From Micrasema longulum (taxonomy: Eukaryota; Arthropoda; Insecta; Trichoptera; Brachycentridae): DNA of 64,000 nucleotides. Location: positions 88,912-152,911 of the forward strand of contig JAGVSM010003976.1 of the NCBI GenBank assembly GCA_022494885.1. The letters are read 5' to 3'. Positions 55,483-64,000 of the stretch are shown in pieces (position 1 is the first letter of the stretch; every line of letters starts with the position of its first letter). The notes beneath the pieces are model-generated. The model made no database searches. It was not told where the DNA came from and worked only from the letters and a program-made list of their open reading frames with translations. Both the position numbers and the translations under genes were made by a program.

Positions 55483-56315
55483 TATATCTATTTATATATT
55501 TTATTATTATATTATTGCCAGTCCAACTAGGTAAGGTCAATACCACTTACTACGACCGTCAGGTTTTTATGTTTAGTCCAAATTTTTTTTCCCCAAATAA
55601 TGTATTTATTCAAAAAAATTAAGACATCATAAAGTGCGATGACTCTTTTTATTTTTTTTTCAGACTTCAAACTTCAGCAATGAAAAAAAAAGTATATTTA
55701 GGAACTTCATCGAAACACGATTAACATTGTAAAAAATGTAAAGCTGACAGCGACAGAAAATTCAGTTAATTTATTTTTACCCGCTTCGACCGAGTTTCAA
55801 TTTTCAATTAATCGTAGTCGGGTATTATTACAATATAACGTAAATTAAAGTGTACCTAATTTCCACGATCTCGATACGTGCTTTCTACGGTAAGTCGATA
55901 GGTATAATTTCTAATTGATACAACGCGGTTTATTTGTAGATATATTTGAGATTTAGTATACGCCGGCTTTGCGAATACTGCGATAGTATTCATCTCAATA
56001 GTTGCCCCTAGGGCCAATAAACTTGATGCTCCCACTGACCTCGATATCCACCGCTGTGCGCAAGTGCAATATGTTGTATTTTTGCCCAAAGGTTGAGAGT
56101 TGGACGGGGACAGGCTCTCTCTCTGTTCCGAGTGTAGTCAATAGAAACGGAATTGTAATTGAAACATCAATTAATGTACTAGAACAATATAGAATACAGA
56201 GGTAAACGCCGCCATTCAATGAGGAAATTCAGGGTTTTTTTAATTTGTTAATATACTATTGAACCAACCGAATTTCAAAAAAATGTATCATATTATCAGC
56301 TCTATGATTATTTTT
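55483..56315. other. No gene recognised
   Basis: AT-rich with overlapping opposed ORFs around 55.86-56.22 kb (less AT-rich; CCTCGATATCCACCGCTGTG). None resembles a known family. Confidence 0.35.
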
Positions 56316-56440
56316 AATGTTGTATTTTTTTTTAAATAGCTCTGTGTGTGACGTCACGAGTTCTCTTCGGTGAGTTCTGCTGATTGGTGAATTGGCTTCC
56401 TGTAAACCGGAAATCTATTTTTTTCTTCATTTTATTCAGG
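56316..56440 (-). repeat. ACGCGCGGTAAAAA family, fragment
   Basis: GTGTGACGTCACGAGTTCTC, GGTGAGTTCTGCTGATTGGT and GTAAACCGGAAATCTA correspond to the reversed middle of the 50.42-kb copy. It sits just left of the RTE-like element. Confidence 0.55.
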
Positions 56441-56570
56441 ATACATTAAGTACTATTACCCAGTCTTGGAGCATACAAAATTAGACTTAATTTTAATGGA
56501 CTAGTAAAGTTTCCATATTATATTACATGCTAAGGTTTTCCATATTATATTACGTTCTCAGGAATGTAGA

Positions 56571-59135
56571 ATTGCCACTTGGAATGTAAGAGGACGTATG
56601 ACTGATAAGATGAATGAACTGTGTGATATAATGAAGAATAAATGTATAGATTTATTGTGTGTCTCTGAGACTTGGAAGAAAGGGAGTGGTTCGATGGAGC
56701 ACGGTGATACTCTGGTTCTCTGGTCCGGTCTCCCTGAGACGGACAGAGCTTGCCGGGGTGTTGCTGCGTTTCTATCGCCAAGAATGATAGAGGGCATGAA
56801 TGAATATGAATTTGTAAGTGAGAGACTCATGTTTGTCAGATTTAAGGTCGGACTGACAAGATTGCTTGTTATCATAGGATACGCTCCTGTCAACTCCGAC
56901 TGTGAATCTGAGAAGGACGAGTTTTGGACGAGTCTAATGAATGTGATGAATGGGAAAAAAGATAGCGAAAGGATAGTTTTGGCTGGAGATCTTAATGGTT
57001 GGGTGGGAACAAGGAGAGATGGGCTGGAGTCAGCTCTAGGTATGTTTGGGGATGCAAGAGTGAATGACAATGGGAAAAGACTGCTAGAGGTATGCCTGGA
57101 ATGGAACCTTTTTGTATCAAATACATTTTTCGAACATAAAGGAATCCACCAATACACATGGGAGAGAGGAAATGAAAGGTCGATTATCGATTATGTCATC
57201 ATTGACTCTAGATTGAAGCCTGTAACTGTCGACACACGTGTGTACAGAGGGGCCGAGATGGAATCAGACCATTTTTTAGTGGTCTCAAGGGTGATTCTGT
57301 TTAAGGGATGGCGGTCCCAAACAAACAAAGTGCAGGCTCCTTCTAGAGTCAAAGTTGAAAAACTGCAAAATGCTGACATAAAAGATAATTTTGAAAGATC
57401 TGTGAGTCACAGACTGAACGAAAAAGATGTAGAATGTATGGGTATAAACGATATGTGGGAGTGTTTGAAAATAAGTATGTGCGAGGCGGCGAAAGAAGTG
57501 TGCGGTGTGACAACGCTAGGGAGAAAGAAAGGTGATGCGTGGTGGGACGACGAAGTCAAAAAACTCGTTAAAGAAAAGAAGGATGCGTGGATAAATTTGC
57601 TTGCTGTAAAAAAGAATACAATTGAATATGAATCGGCTAAACGCGTGTATGGTGAAAGTAAGAAAAAGGTTAAGCAGGGTGTATGTGAACGGAAGAAAAA
57701 ATTGAAGGATGAAGAAGGAATAAAAATGACACACAATTTCCATGAAAACATTAAAGTTTTCTGGAAAGCTGTGAAAAACTCCAGGAGTAGCAGTGAAAGC
57801 GGAGGCATGACAGTTGTTAAAGATAAGGATGGAAAAATGGTGACTAGTGAGAGTGGAATAAAAGAGAGATGGAAGGAATACTTTGAGGAAGTTTATGAAT
57901 CGCACACTGGTAACTCGGGCGGTGCCGATGTATCGACATTATCCGAGGTGTGTTTGAACGCAAATGATGAGGTAAGTCAGATTAGTATGAAAGAAATTAT
58001 CAGCGTTGTCAAATGTATGCGGAATGGTAAAGCGCAAGGGTATGACTGTATTGCAGCAGAGTTTATTAAGTCGGGTGGCAAATTAATTCTCACATGGCTA
58101 CATAAACTTTTTAACTTGTGTCTCAAGGAGGAAAGGACTCCACCTGATTGGAGGAGGGCAGTTGTTATGCCGTTATACAAGGGAAAGGGTTCTAAGGTGG
58201 AGTGTGGGAATTACAGAGCTATCAGTCTTCTGAGCGCTGTCGGCAAAATGTATGGAAGAATACTGATAGAAAGAGTAAGAAACGTGACCAAGGAGAAAGT
58301 ATGGGATGTACAGAGTGGATTTATGAATGGTAGAGGATGTATGGATCAAATATTTGCATTACGCAATATGACAGAAAAGTTTTTGGCGAAAAACCAGAAG
58401 CTTTTTTGCGCTTTTGTTGATTTGCAAAAAGCATTTGATCGAGTTGATAGGAAAAAATTATGGATGGTTCTATCGGAGTATGGAGTGAGTGACAACCTTG
58501 TCCGCGCTATTGCTTCTTTGTACAAAGATAGTGTAGCGTGTGTAAGGGTAAATGGGTCATTAACTTCCTGGTTTGACATCCCTAAAGGAGTCAAACAGGG
58601 ATATGTTATGTCACCGTGGTTATTCAACATATACATGGATAAATGTATGAGAGAATTGAAAAGTATGGATGTGGGAGCGAAAATGAGTAATCTTACTGTC
58701 AGTTGCCTTCTGTACGCCGATGACGCAGTCCTCCTAGCTGACAGCGAAGAGGAACTGCAATCCTTGGTTACAAAGGTTTACAAAGTGTGCAAGGAGAGTG
58801 ATTTGCTAATGAATGTGCAAAAGTCGAACGTCATGGTCTTTGAAAGAAATGTAACTATGACTGAATGTAAGATTGTAGTAAATGGAGATAGTTTGAAACA
58901 GGTCGAAGAATTTGTATATCTGGGTAGTATGTTTACTAGAGATGGAAATATGGACAAGGATATTGAAAGGAGGGTTAGTGCCGGTAACAGAGTTAATGGT
59001 GCCTTAAAGTCTATCGTAGCAAATAAGTGTCTATCGCAAGAGGCTAAATTAGCAGTTCATAATGGAGTTCTGGTACCAACCCTAATGTATGGAAGCGAAG
59101 CATGGAGTTGGAAAAAAAGGACGAAAGTAGACTGA
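56571..59135 (+). CDS. RTE-like endonuclease/reverse transcriptase polyprotein (frame broken near its end)
   Basis: The frame is open from before 56571 (IATWNVRGRM, the endonuclease start motif); the first ATG is 56598, from which 845 residues run to 59135. Residue numbers are from that ATG. Endonuclease motifs: LLCVSETWKKG near 20, GDLNGWVGT at about 130, SDHFLV at about 223. Reverse transcriptase motifs: GYDCIAAEF, LYKGKGSKVECGNYRAISLL, AFDRVDR at 612, GVKQGYVMSPWLFNIYMD, and the catalytic YADD at 706-709. Expression would yield a protein that copies its own RNA at nicked DNA. An extra A in an A7 run near 59115 shifts the frame and ends the product early. The rest of the C-terminus continues in other frames to 59541, with another shift near 59325. 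Confidence 0.9.
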   Translation: MATWNVRGRMTDKMNELCDIMKNKCIDLLCVSETWKKGSGSMEHGDTLVLWSGLPETDRACRGVAAFLSPRMIEGMNEYEFVSERLMFVRFKVGLTRLLVIIGYAPVNSDCESEKDEFWTSLMNVMNGKKDSERIVLAGDLNGWVGTRRDGLESALGMFGDARVNDNGKRLLEVCLEWNLFVSNTFFEHKGIHQYTWERGNERSIIDYVIIDSRLKPVTVDTRVYRGAEMESDHFLVVSRVILFKGWRSQTNKVQAPSRVKVEKLQNADIKDNFERSVSHRLNEKDVECMGINDMWECLKISMCEAAKEVCGVTTLGRKKGDAWWDDEVKKLVKEKKDAWINLLAVKKNTIEYESAKRVYGESKKKVKQGVCERKKKLKDEEGIKMTHNFHENIKVFWKAVKNSRSSSESGGMTVVKDKDGKMVTSESGIKERWKEYFEEVYESHTGNSGGADVSTLSEVCLNANDEVSQISMKEIISVVKCMRNGKAQGYDCIAAEFIKSGGKLILTWLHKLFNLCLKEERTPPDWRRAVVMPLYKGKGSKVECGNYRAISLLSAVGKMYGRILIERVRNVTKEKVWDVQSGFMNGRGCMDQIFALRNMTEKFLAKNQKLFCAFVDLQKAFDRVDRKKLWMVLSEYGVSDNLVRAIASLYKDSVACVRVNGSLTSWFDIPKGVKQGYVMSPWLFNIYMDKCMRELKSMDVGAKMSNLTVSCLLYADDAVLLADSEEELQSLVTKVYKVCKESDLLMNVQKSNVMVFERNVTMTECKIVVNGDSLKQVEEFVYLGSMFTRDGNMDKDIERRVSAGNRVNGALKSIVANKCLSQEAKLAVHNGVLVPTLMYGSEAWSWKKRTKVD

Positions 59136-59541
59136 ATGCTGTTGAAATGCGATCCCTCAGGCGAATGTGCGGAAAAACAATGTATGATAGGTGCCCTAAT
59201 GTCGAAATTAGAACAGAATGCAAGGCTGAGTTAAGCATTATCGACAAAATTAAGAAAGGTCTTTTGCGATGGTTCGGTCATGTGGAGCGAATGAATGATG
59301 AAAGAACGGCTAAAAGATTTATGATGCGAATGTGTCTGGTTGTAGAAGTCGAGGAAGGCCGAGAAAGACATGGCATGATCAAGTACAACAAATTCTTGAA
59401 ATTGGTCATGTGAAAAGTCGGAATAATCGACGTGCGTGCATGAGAAGATGTATGAATGTGAAGGAAGCAAAGGAAGTGTGCCAGGACAGAGTGGTGTGGC
59501 GTTCTATCCTCTCTGCCTACCCCTCTGGGGAAATGGCGTGA
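59102..59541 (+). pseudogene. C-terminal remainder of the RTE-like polyprotein, in two further frames
   Basis: Frame two has ESRLNAVEMRSLRRMCGKTM and GLLRWFGHVERMNDERTAKR. Frame three continues CRSRGRPRKTWHDQVQQIL, RACMRRCMNVKEAKEVCQDR and SILSAYPSGEMA, then TGA. Comparison with 32.4 kb shows the order is intact and only small indels separate the frames. Confidence 0.85.
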
Positions 59542-59670
59542 TGGTTAGTTAGTTAGTTAGTTAAGGTTATCAACCATTTTTTTTATTTCGAATACAAAAA
59601 TATTATAAGGGGGAAAAAAACATAACCGAGAGAAGTGAAGATTAAATTAATATTAACAATAATAAAAACA

Positions 59671-59750
59671 TCAATGTTTTGAGTATGTCTAAATGTTTAC
59701 AGACAGGATGGATTTCCTCCCTAGGGGGTTATGTATTATTAGATCTGAAA
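59671..59750 (+). repeat. CAATGTTTTGA dispersed repeat, fragment
   Basis: CAATGTTTTGAGTATGTCTA, GGATTTCCTCCCTAGGGG: matches the arm of the 40.4-kb hairpin. Confidence 0.6.
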
Positions 59751-59849
59751 AACATCAAATTAAAAACAAGCTCAAAGTAATAACTGGAAAAAGTATTATT
59801 TAAAGTATCCCAAAAACAAGGGGTAAAAAACTGATCAGTATTTACATAA

Positions 59850-60590
59850 ACAAACAAACAAACCATCACGTCGTTTCCCCGTAAGGCAGAGAGGATAGAA
59901 CGCCACAACACTCTATATTTGCATACAGATCTCGCTTCCTCTACATTCATACATCTTCTCATGCACGCGCGCCGATTATTCCGACTTTTGACATGTCCAT
60001 CTTTAAGTATTTGTTGGATTTGGTCATGCCATGTCTTTCTCGGTCTTCCTCTATTTCTGCATCCATCAACATTCGCATTGTAAATATTCTTAGCCGTTCT
60101 CTCGCTGTCCATTCGTTCTACATGTCCAAACCAGCGCAGAGATCCTTTCTTGATTTTGTCGATAATGCTTGTCTCAGCCTTACATAATGTACGGATCTCA
60201 ACATTTGTGCATCTATCGTACATAGTTTTACCACCCATTCGCCTGAGAGATCGCATTTCGACAGCATTCAGCCTACTTTCGTCCCTGTTTTTCCAAGTCC
60301 ATACTTCGCTCCCATACATCAGGGACGAGACCAGGACTCCGTTGTGAACTGCCAATTTTGCCTCTTGTGACAAACATTTATTTGCCAAGGTCGATTTAAG
60401 TGCACCGTTAACTCTGTTCCCGGCACTCACCCTCCTTTCAATATCTTTCTCAGTCATTTCATCCTAGTGAACATACTTCCCAGATACACAAATTCCTCTA
60501 CTTGTTTTAGTATAACTCCATTTCACATTTAGTCACACTTTCATTTCTTTCAAAAACCATCACATTCGATTTATCGACATTCATCGGCAA
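59850..60590 (-). mobile_element. RTE-like LINE, 5'-truncated copy 3
   Basis: The minus frame 60457-59729 includes RRVSAGNRVNGALKSTLANK, LRRMGGKTMYDRCTNVEIRT, GSLRWFGHVERMDSERTAKN, RGRPRKTWHDQIQQIL and SVCKYRVLWRSILSA. A gap or shift at about 60460-60530 damages the VEEFVYLGSMFTR part. The 3' tail is (GTTT)3. It lies head-to-head against the 56.6-59.5-kb element (their 3' ends face each other, about 280 bp apart). Confidence 0.85.
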
Positions 60591-60689
60591 AAAAAGTATT
60601 TACATAATTGGAAATAATAATAAAAAAATGCTCAATTGCAAAAAAACATTTTCAAATAGGAAAAATACTTCAATAATATAAGGAACAAC

Positions 60690-60885
60690 ACTAACCATTG
60701 GTTGATTCCGGAGAACTAGTGACGTCGTTCAAAGTAGTTAATTTTTATCAAAATCATTTTTCTTATTTTTTTATCACATTCATTTGAGAAACTTTGCTGT
60801 ACAATTAAATGCTATAATTTTTACCGCGCGTAAGAAAACATTTTTTTATATCCAATTTCCCGTTGCACTGAACTTCCTCATCAAT
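60690..60885 (-). repeat. ACGCGCGGTAAAAA family, copy 3 (reverse)
   Basis: TTTTTACCGCGCGTAAGAAA, TTGCACTGAACTTCCTCAT and GGTTGATTCCGGAGAACTAG reverse the 50.42-kb copy. Confidence 0.6.
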
Positions 60886-61019
60886 TGTTATGTTCCGGAT
60901 TTCAGTCTGCACACCTACCAAAACCTAGCCTGGCTTCGTGTTTGTCTCTTGCCTTGCGATCTGTAGTGACATCATACCCACCCCACACCCGTATGTATAT
61001 TCACTCGTTTATGCTACAT

Positions 61020-61092
61020 GGTTATCTTCGACTTCTTCTCGGTGAGTTCTGCTAATTGGTCAGTTGACTTACCGCAAACCGGAAATCTATCG
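61020..61092 (-). repeat. ACGCGCGGTAAAAA family, small fragment
   Basis: CGGTGAGTTCTGCTAATTGG and ACCGCAAACCGGAAATCTAT, directly followed by the next repeat. Confidence 0.55.
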
Positions 61093-61310
61093 TCAGAACA
61101 TCGTCATGTATCTTGACGGCACAATTATCAAGGCCAAACACGTCGCGTTTTTGTAGTGACATATTTTCTTATAATTTATTTTTTAAAGTTACGTATGAAA
61201 ACATCTCTCCACAATATTCTTAGTGATTTAAAAATACAATTAATTTTTCTAAATCCGTTTCACAACTTATTATCATTATTCGTTGAATGTGATATTTCTC
61301 TATCAGATAT
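61093..61310 (-). repeat. Dispersed repeat family 'AAATGGATTTAGAAAAATTAA', copy 3 (reverse)
   Basis: Matches 28.94-29.15 kb: GGCCAAACACGTCGCGTTT, GAAAACATCTCTCCACAATA and AATTAATTTTTCTAAATCCG. Confidence 0.6.
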
Positions 61311-61639
61311 AGATTGATTGATGCAATGTTCCTATGTAATGCAAGTACTTAAGTACTGTAAATTTAAATAAGTGTTGACCACAAATCGGAGTCGTATTTT
61401 TACACAGAAGTGACAATGACCTTTTTAGCCAGCCGAATTCCACCATTTAACAGCATGCACGGCTTCACAATCTGTACTGTGGACTGTAGACTGTGGAGAC
61501 AGACACAGACACTTCTGCATATTGCCAAATAGTTCGTCTCCCTATATTTGGTAAACTGTGTGGCCCACAACATGGCCGCGAGGAAATACATTTACTCGCA
61601 CCTCTAAATTATGGAATCACCGTATTCGGGACGTGACAA

Positions 61640-62030
61640 GTCGTTTTTAATTTATTTATTCACATAATATATTAAAATGTACATGCATTTTACAAATACA
61701 AATCAGTTTCAGTACTGAAGTACGGCGTTTATTGACAAAAGAAAATAGTACAAATAATTTACTTACAAAATAAAATAAAAAGTATAAAGAAGGCAGCTAA
61801 CAAAAACAGTTAAAACATATAAAATTGCAAGGTAATATGTATTAGTTGCAGGTTCACTAAGTACCAAAATACCCGTTTTAAAGCTATGTTCGAGTTTATC
61901 GTATATAGCTCTTTTCTTGATTTGTTTTAATTGTATTAAATGTAAATAATGAGTTAGGTATAAGGTATTTACAAAATAATGTAATAAATGCGCCAAAAGT
62001 ATTTTCCTACCTAATTTAGTCAACAGAGAT
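61640..62030 (-). mobile_element. LINE-like 3' region (reverse)
   Basis: An A/T-rich tail ATTTATTTATTCACATAATA at the left, then TCAGTTTCAGTACTGAAGTA...GTTTATT, the motif shared with 28.13 and 41.84 kb. The 86-aa ORF inside is weak. Confidence 0.4.
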
Positions 62031-62110
62031 ATTAAATTAAATAAGATTCCGATTTTTCTAGAGGTTTTGGCAGTTTTAAAATGCCACTAAAAGCGAAAAA
62101 AAAAATGTAA

Positions 62111-62686
62111 GTAGAGGAAGGTAGGGCAAGACGGTCCCTTTACGCTAGTTAGTTAAAAACTGAACAAACGTTAAAAATTTTTTTTTTTTAAATTACACAT
62201 TTTACAATGCTACTTCAGTGACCTAAATCTATGTGATTAAGAAAACTAGTAATTATCATTTTTAACTAATACATTTTTATGAACTTTCGTAACAACCCGT
62301 TTTGCCCGTAGCGGGAAGGCAAAACAAAATTTCACAAATCATAACACTTTCTCAGTAAACTGTACACGTTAAAGTTAACACACAAGCCAAGCATTATTTT
62401 AATATTTATTGATGTACAGTAAGGATTACACAAATCATAACAACACAGCGTATTTATCTTTATTTTGTTGTATTTTTGGGCTGAAAATTTTGTAGACGCT
62501 CCCGTGCAATTGTATTACTCTCCCAGCACGCCAAGGTGGACTTATTTGTCTACGGGGGAAGTAAGCTAACAATCCATGCTAATGTTTTGACTCGCTTTTG
62601 CGTTAAAAGTCACATATGAGAAGTACCCGTTTTGCCCACCGTAACCATCTTGCCCACCGTAACCATCTTGCCCGACCTTCCACTAC
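62111..62686. mobile_element. MITE or DNA-transposon relic with 25-bp inverted ends
   Basis: Left GTAGAGGAAGGTAGGGCAAG ACGGT; right, reverse-complemented, GTAGTGGAAGGTCGGGCAAG ATGGT (three mismatches). Near the right end CTTGCCCACCGTAACCAT occurs twice in tandem. No transposase frame and no clear target duplication. Confidence 0.65.
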
Positions 62687-62698
62687 AATATAAGATTT

Positions 62699-63211
62699 TT
62701 GTGCTCCGATGTTCGAATAATTTTTTTATGCAATCGTAAAACTTTTGAGTTTACGCATCACACGAAAGTTCATTCAACGAATGAAAAAAAATTCATTTTC
62801 GAATTACCTCAAAGTCGAGTTAAAAAAAAAACGATATCTACAATATGTTCGCTTAAGTCTTGGGAACAAATAATAAATGAATATCTGTATAAGTGTAATA
62901 TTTTTTTTATGTGGTGCTGGGCTTTAGTTGTATTGATTCTGAAATTAGAATCAGAAATTTCTTCGTTTTAAGCAATCTTAGATATCATTTGTATGTGGAT
63001 AGATTCTGAAGTACATTTTTGTTCAAATGCAGATGTAATCAATAAAATGTATTGTATTTTATTGCTTTGCAAACTGAATCATAGTGCCTTAATTCCGTTT
63101 AACGTACATCACGCTTCTTCATGGCGTATTAAAACTCCAACTGCTTCAAATCATCTAAATTATCTGTCTAAAGTACTCGGCAATAAAATAGTATACTTTA
63201 AAGTTATTTAA
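62699..63211 (+). pseudogene. Unidentified coding-like region in two frames
   Basis: Frame one: RKTFEFTHHTKVHSTNEKKF, SLKSWEQIINEYLYKC, FFMWCWALVVLILKLESEIS, stop at 62971. Frame two: MWIDSEVHFCSNADVINKMY, CILLLCKLNHSALIPFNVHH, ASSWRIKTPTASNHLNYLSK, VLGNKIVYFKVI, stop at 63211. They may be one gene broken by a shift or two exons. No family recognised. Base composition is like that of the surroundings. Confidence 0.35.
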
Positions 63212-63850
63212 CCGCGTGTGTATATTCATAAATAAATTCTCTGACACCTTATTGTGATTTGATTGGTGATTTATAGCCATTACTGTGAGATCCGACCGTA
63301 ATACTCCGTTTATGTAAAGTGCTATTATTACCTGGCATTGCCCGTGGCCTCTGGGTAACTTCATTCTCGCCACAGAGATAGTGGAGAATCTTCCACTTCA
63401 ATACCCAGTAGAAAGTGGAACTTTGGTGCAAGGTTGCTTTAGCTAGATATTCGTATTCGTACATACGAGTACAACATGTAAATATTAAGCAAATAAAAAA
63501 AATACCCCTTTCCTACAAAATATATCTCTAGTTTTCTCCACACTTTCATTATCTGTGTGCGCCAACAACACGCATGAGAATATAATATTCAAACTAACAT
63601 TAAAATAATTTAAAAATGCTAAAAATCAACTTCGTAGTATGGATAGCCCACTATACACAATGGAGTAGGTATGTAGGTATGGTGGGTTCTATAGTAATTG
63701 GGCACTCTGAATCTAATGGTCACAAATAAGTCAACGTAAGAATTTGTGTCCACTATAAAATAGACACTTTTTTGTGCGTTTTTTTTTATTAAAATGGACG
63801 CATTACATGTATTTATTTTTAACCACTAAATTTAGAATCCAATCGGGGAA
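63212..63850. other. No gene recognised
   Basis: A less AT-rich patch at 63280-63430 has overlapping minus ORFs and a donor-like CCAG/GTAATA on the minus strand. An exon cannot be established. Confidence 0.3.
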
Positions 63851-63854
63851 TATA

Positions 63855-64000
63855 ACATATTACGAATACCGATAAAAATATATGAAATGGATTTAGAAAA
63901 ATTAATTGTATTTTCAAAATCAATTAGGTATATTATGGAGAAACGTTTTCATACGTAAATGTAAAAAATAAATTTAATAAAAACACGTTGCTAGCGAAAC
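63855..64000 (+). repeat. Dispersed repeat family 'AAATGGATTTAGAAAAATTAA', copy 4 (runs off window)
   Basis: GAAATGGATTTAGAAAAATT, GTATTTTCAAAATCAAT and GGAGAAACGTTTTCATACG match the 12.74-kb copy; the right end lies outside the window. Confidence 0.6.

Larger units (their letters stand above)
56560..59566 (+). mobile_element. RTE-like non-LTR retrotransposon, nearly full length
   Basis: One polyprotein region (endonuclease then reverse transcriptase) of about 3 kb with almost no 3'-UTR, ending in a short tandem repeat (GTTA)n at 59543-59566. Single ORF, AP-type endonuclease and a simple-repeat tail are RTE-clade characters. Two truncated relatives lie at 32.4 and 59.85 kb. The 5' end is not precisely defined. 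Confidence 0.85.

Noticed and set aside
57407..57905. Minus-strand ORFs of about 130 aa within the RTE-like element
   Set aside because: Antisense reading of the polyprotein; no independent resemblance.

Overview
The window looks like AT-rich nuclear DNA of an insect, most likely a moth or butterfly. Four conserved animal genes sit in the first 16 kb. The remaining 48 kb is dominated by decayed and recent transposable elements: RTE-like, CR1/L2-like and jockey/R1-like LINEs, Penelope-like elements, tRNA-derived SINEs, a Helitron-type end and several MITE families. There is no bacterial organisation, CRISPR array or rRNA. Lepidoptera is an inference from the mix of elements and the gene sequences; no species can be named.

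Gene-bearing part (1-16 kb): the 3' part of a CEP135/Bld10-type centriole coiled-coil gene (+, 3-2102); a single-exon TMEM170A gene (-, 6685-7068); GNL2/NGP-1, a nucleolar circularly permuted GTPase with an inferred 5'-UTR intron (+, CDS 8538-10601); and CFDP1/BCNT, for which three exons can be recognised (+, 11682-about 12230, 13154-13355, 15544-15637). One conserved segment between the first two CFDP1 exons is missing or broken. TMEM170A and CFDP1 are also neighbours in human.

From 16 kb on only two probable first exons can be proposed: an ATG exon ending in a strong splice donor at 19908-19955, and a possible signal-peptide exon at 48653-48842. If real, most of 20-64 kb may be intron or intergenic DNA filled with repeats.

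Repeat landscape: six 3' ends of a CR1/L2-like family share a terminal hairpin, and one copy is split by a younger jockey-like element. Three copies of an RTE-like LINE end in three different short tandem repeats. Penelope-like relics carry hammerhead-ribozyme-like motifs at 6.3, 31.2, 54.5 and 54.7 kb. Two MITEs of one family stand side by side at 47.8-48.3 kb with perfect 4-bp target duplications. A 390-bp tandem duplication at 42.7-43.5 kb doubles a short exon-like unit. Two AT-rich zones (52.6-54.0 and 62.7-63.2 kb) hold clusters of unrecognised, coding-like short ORFs.
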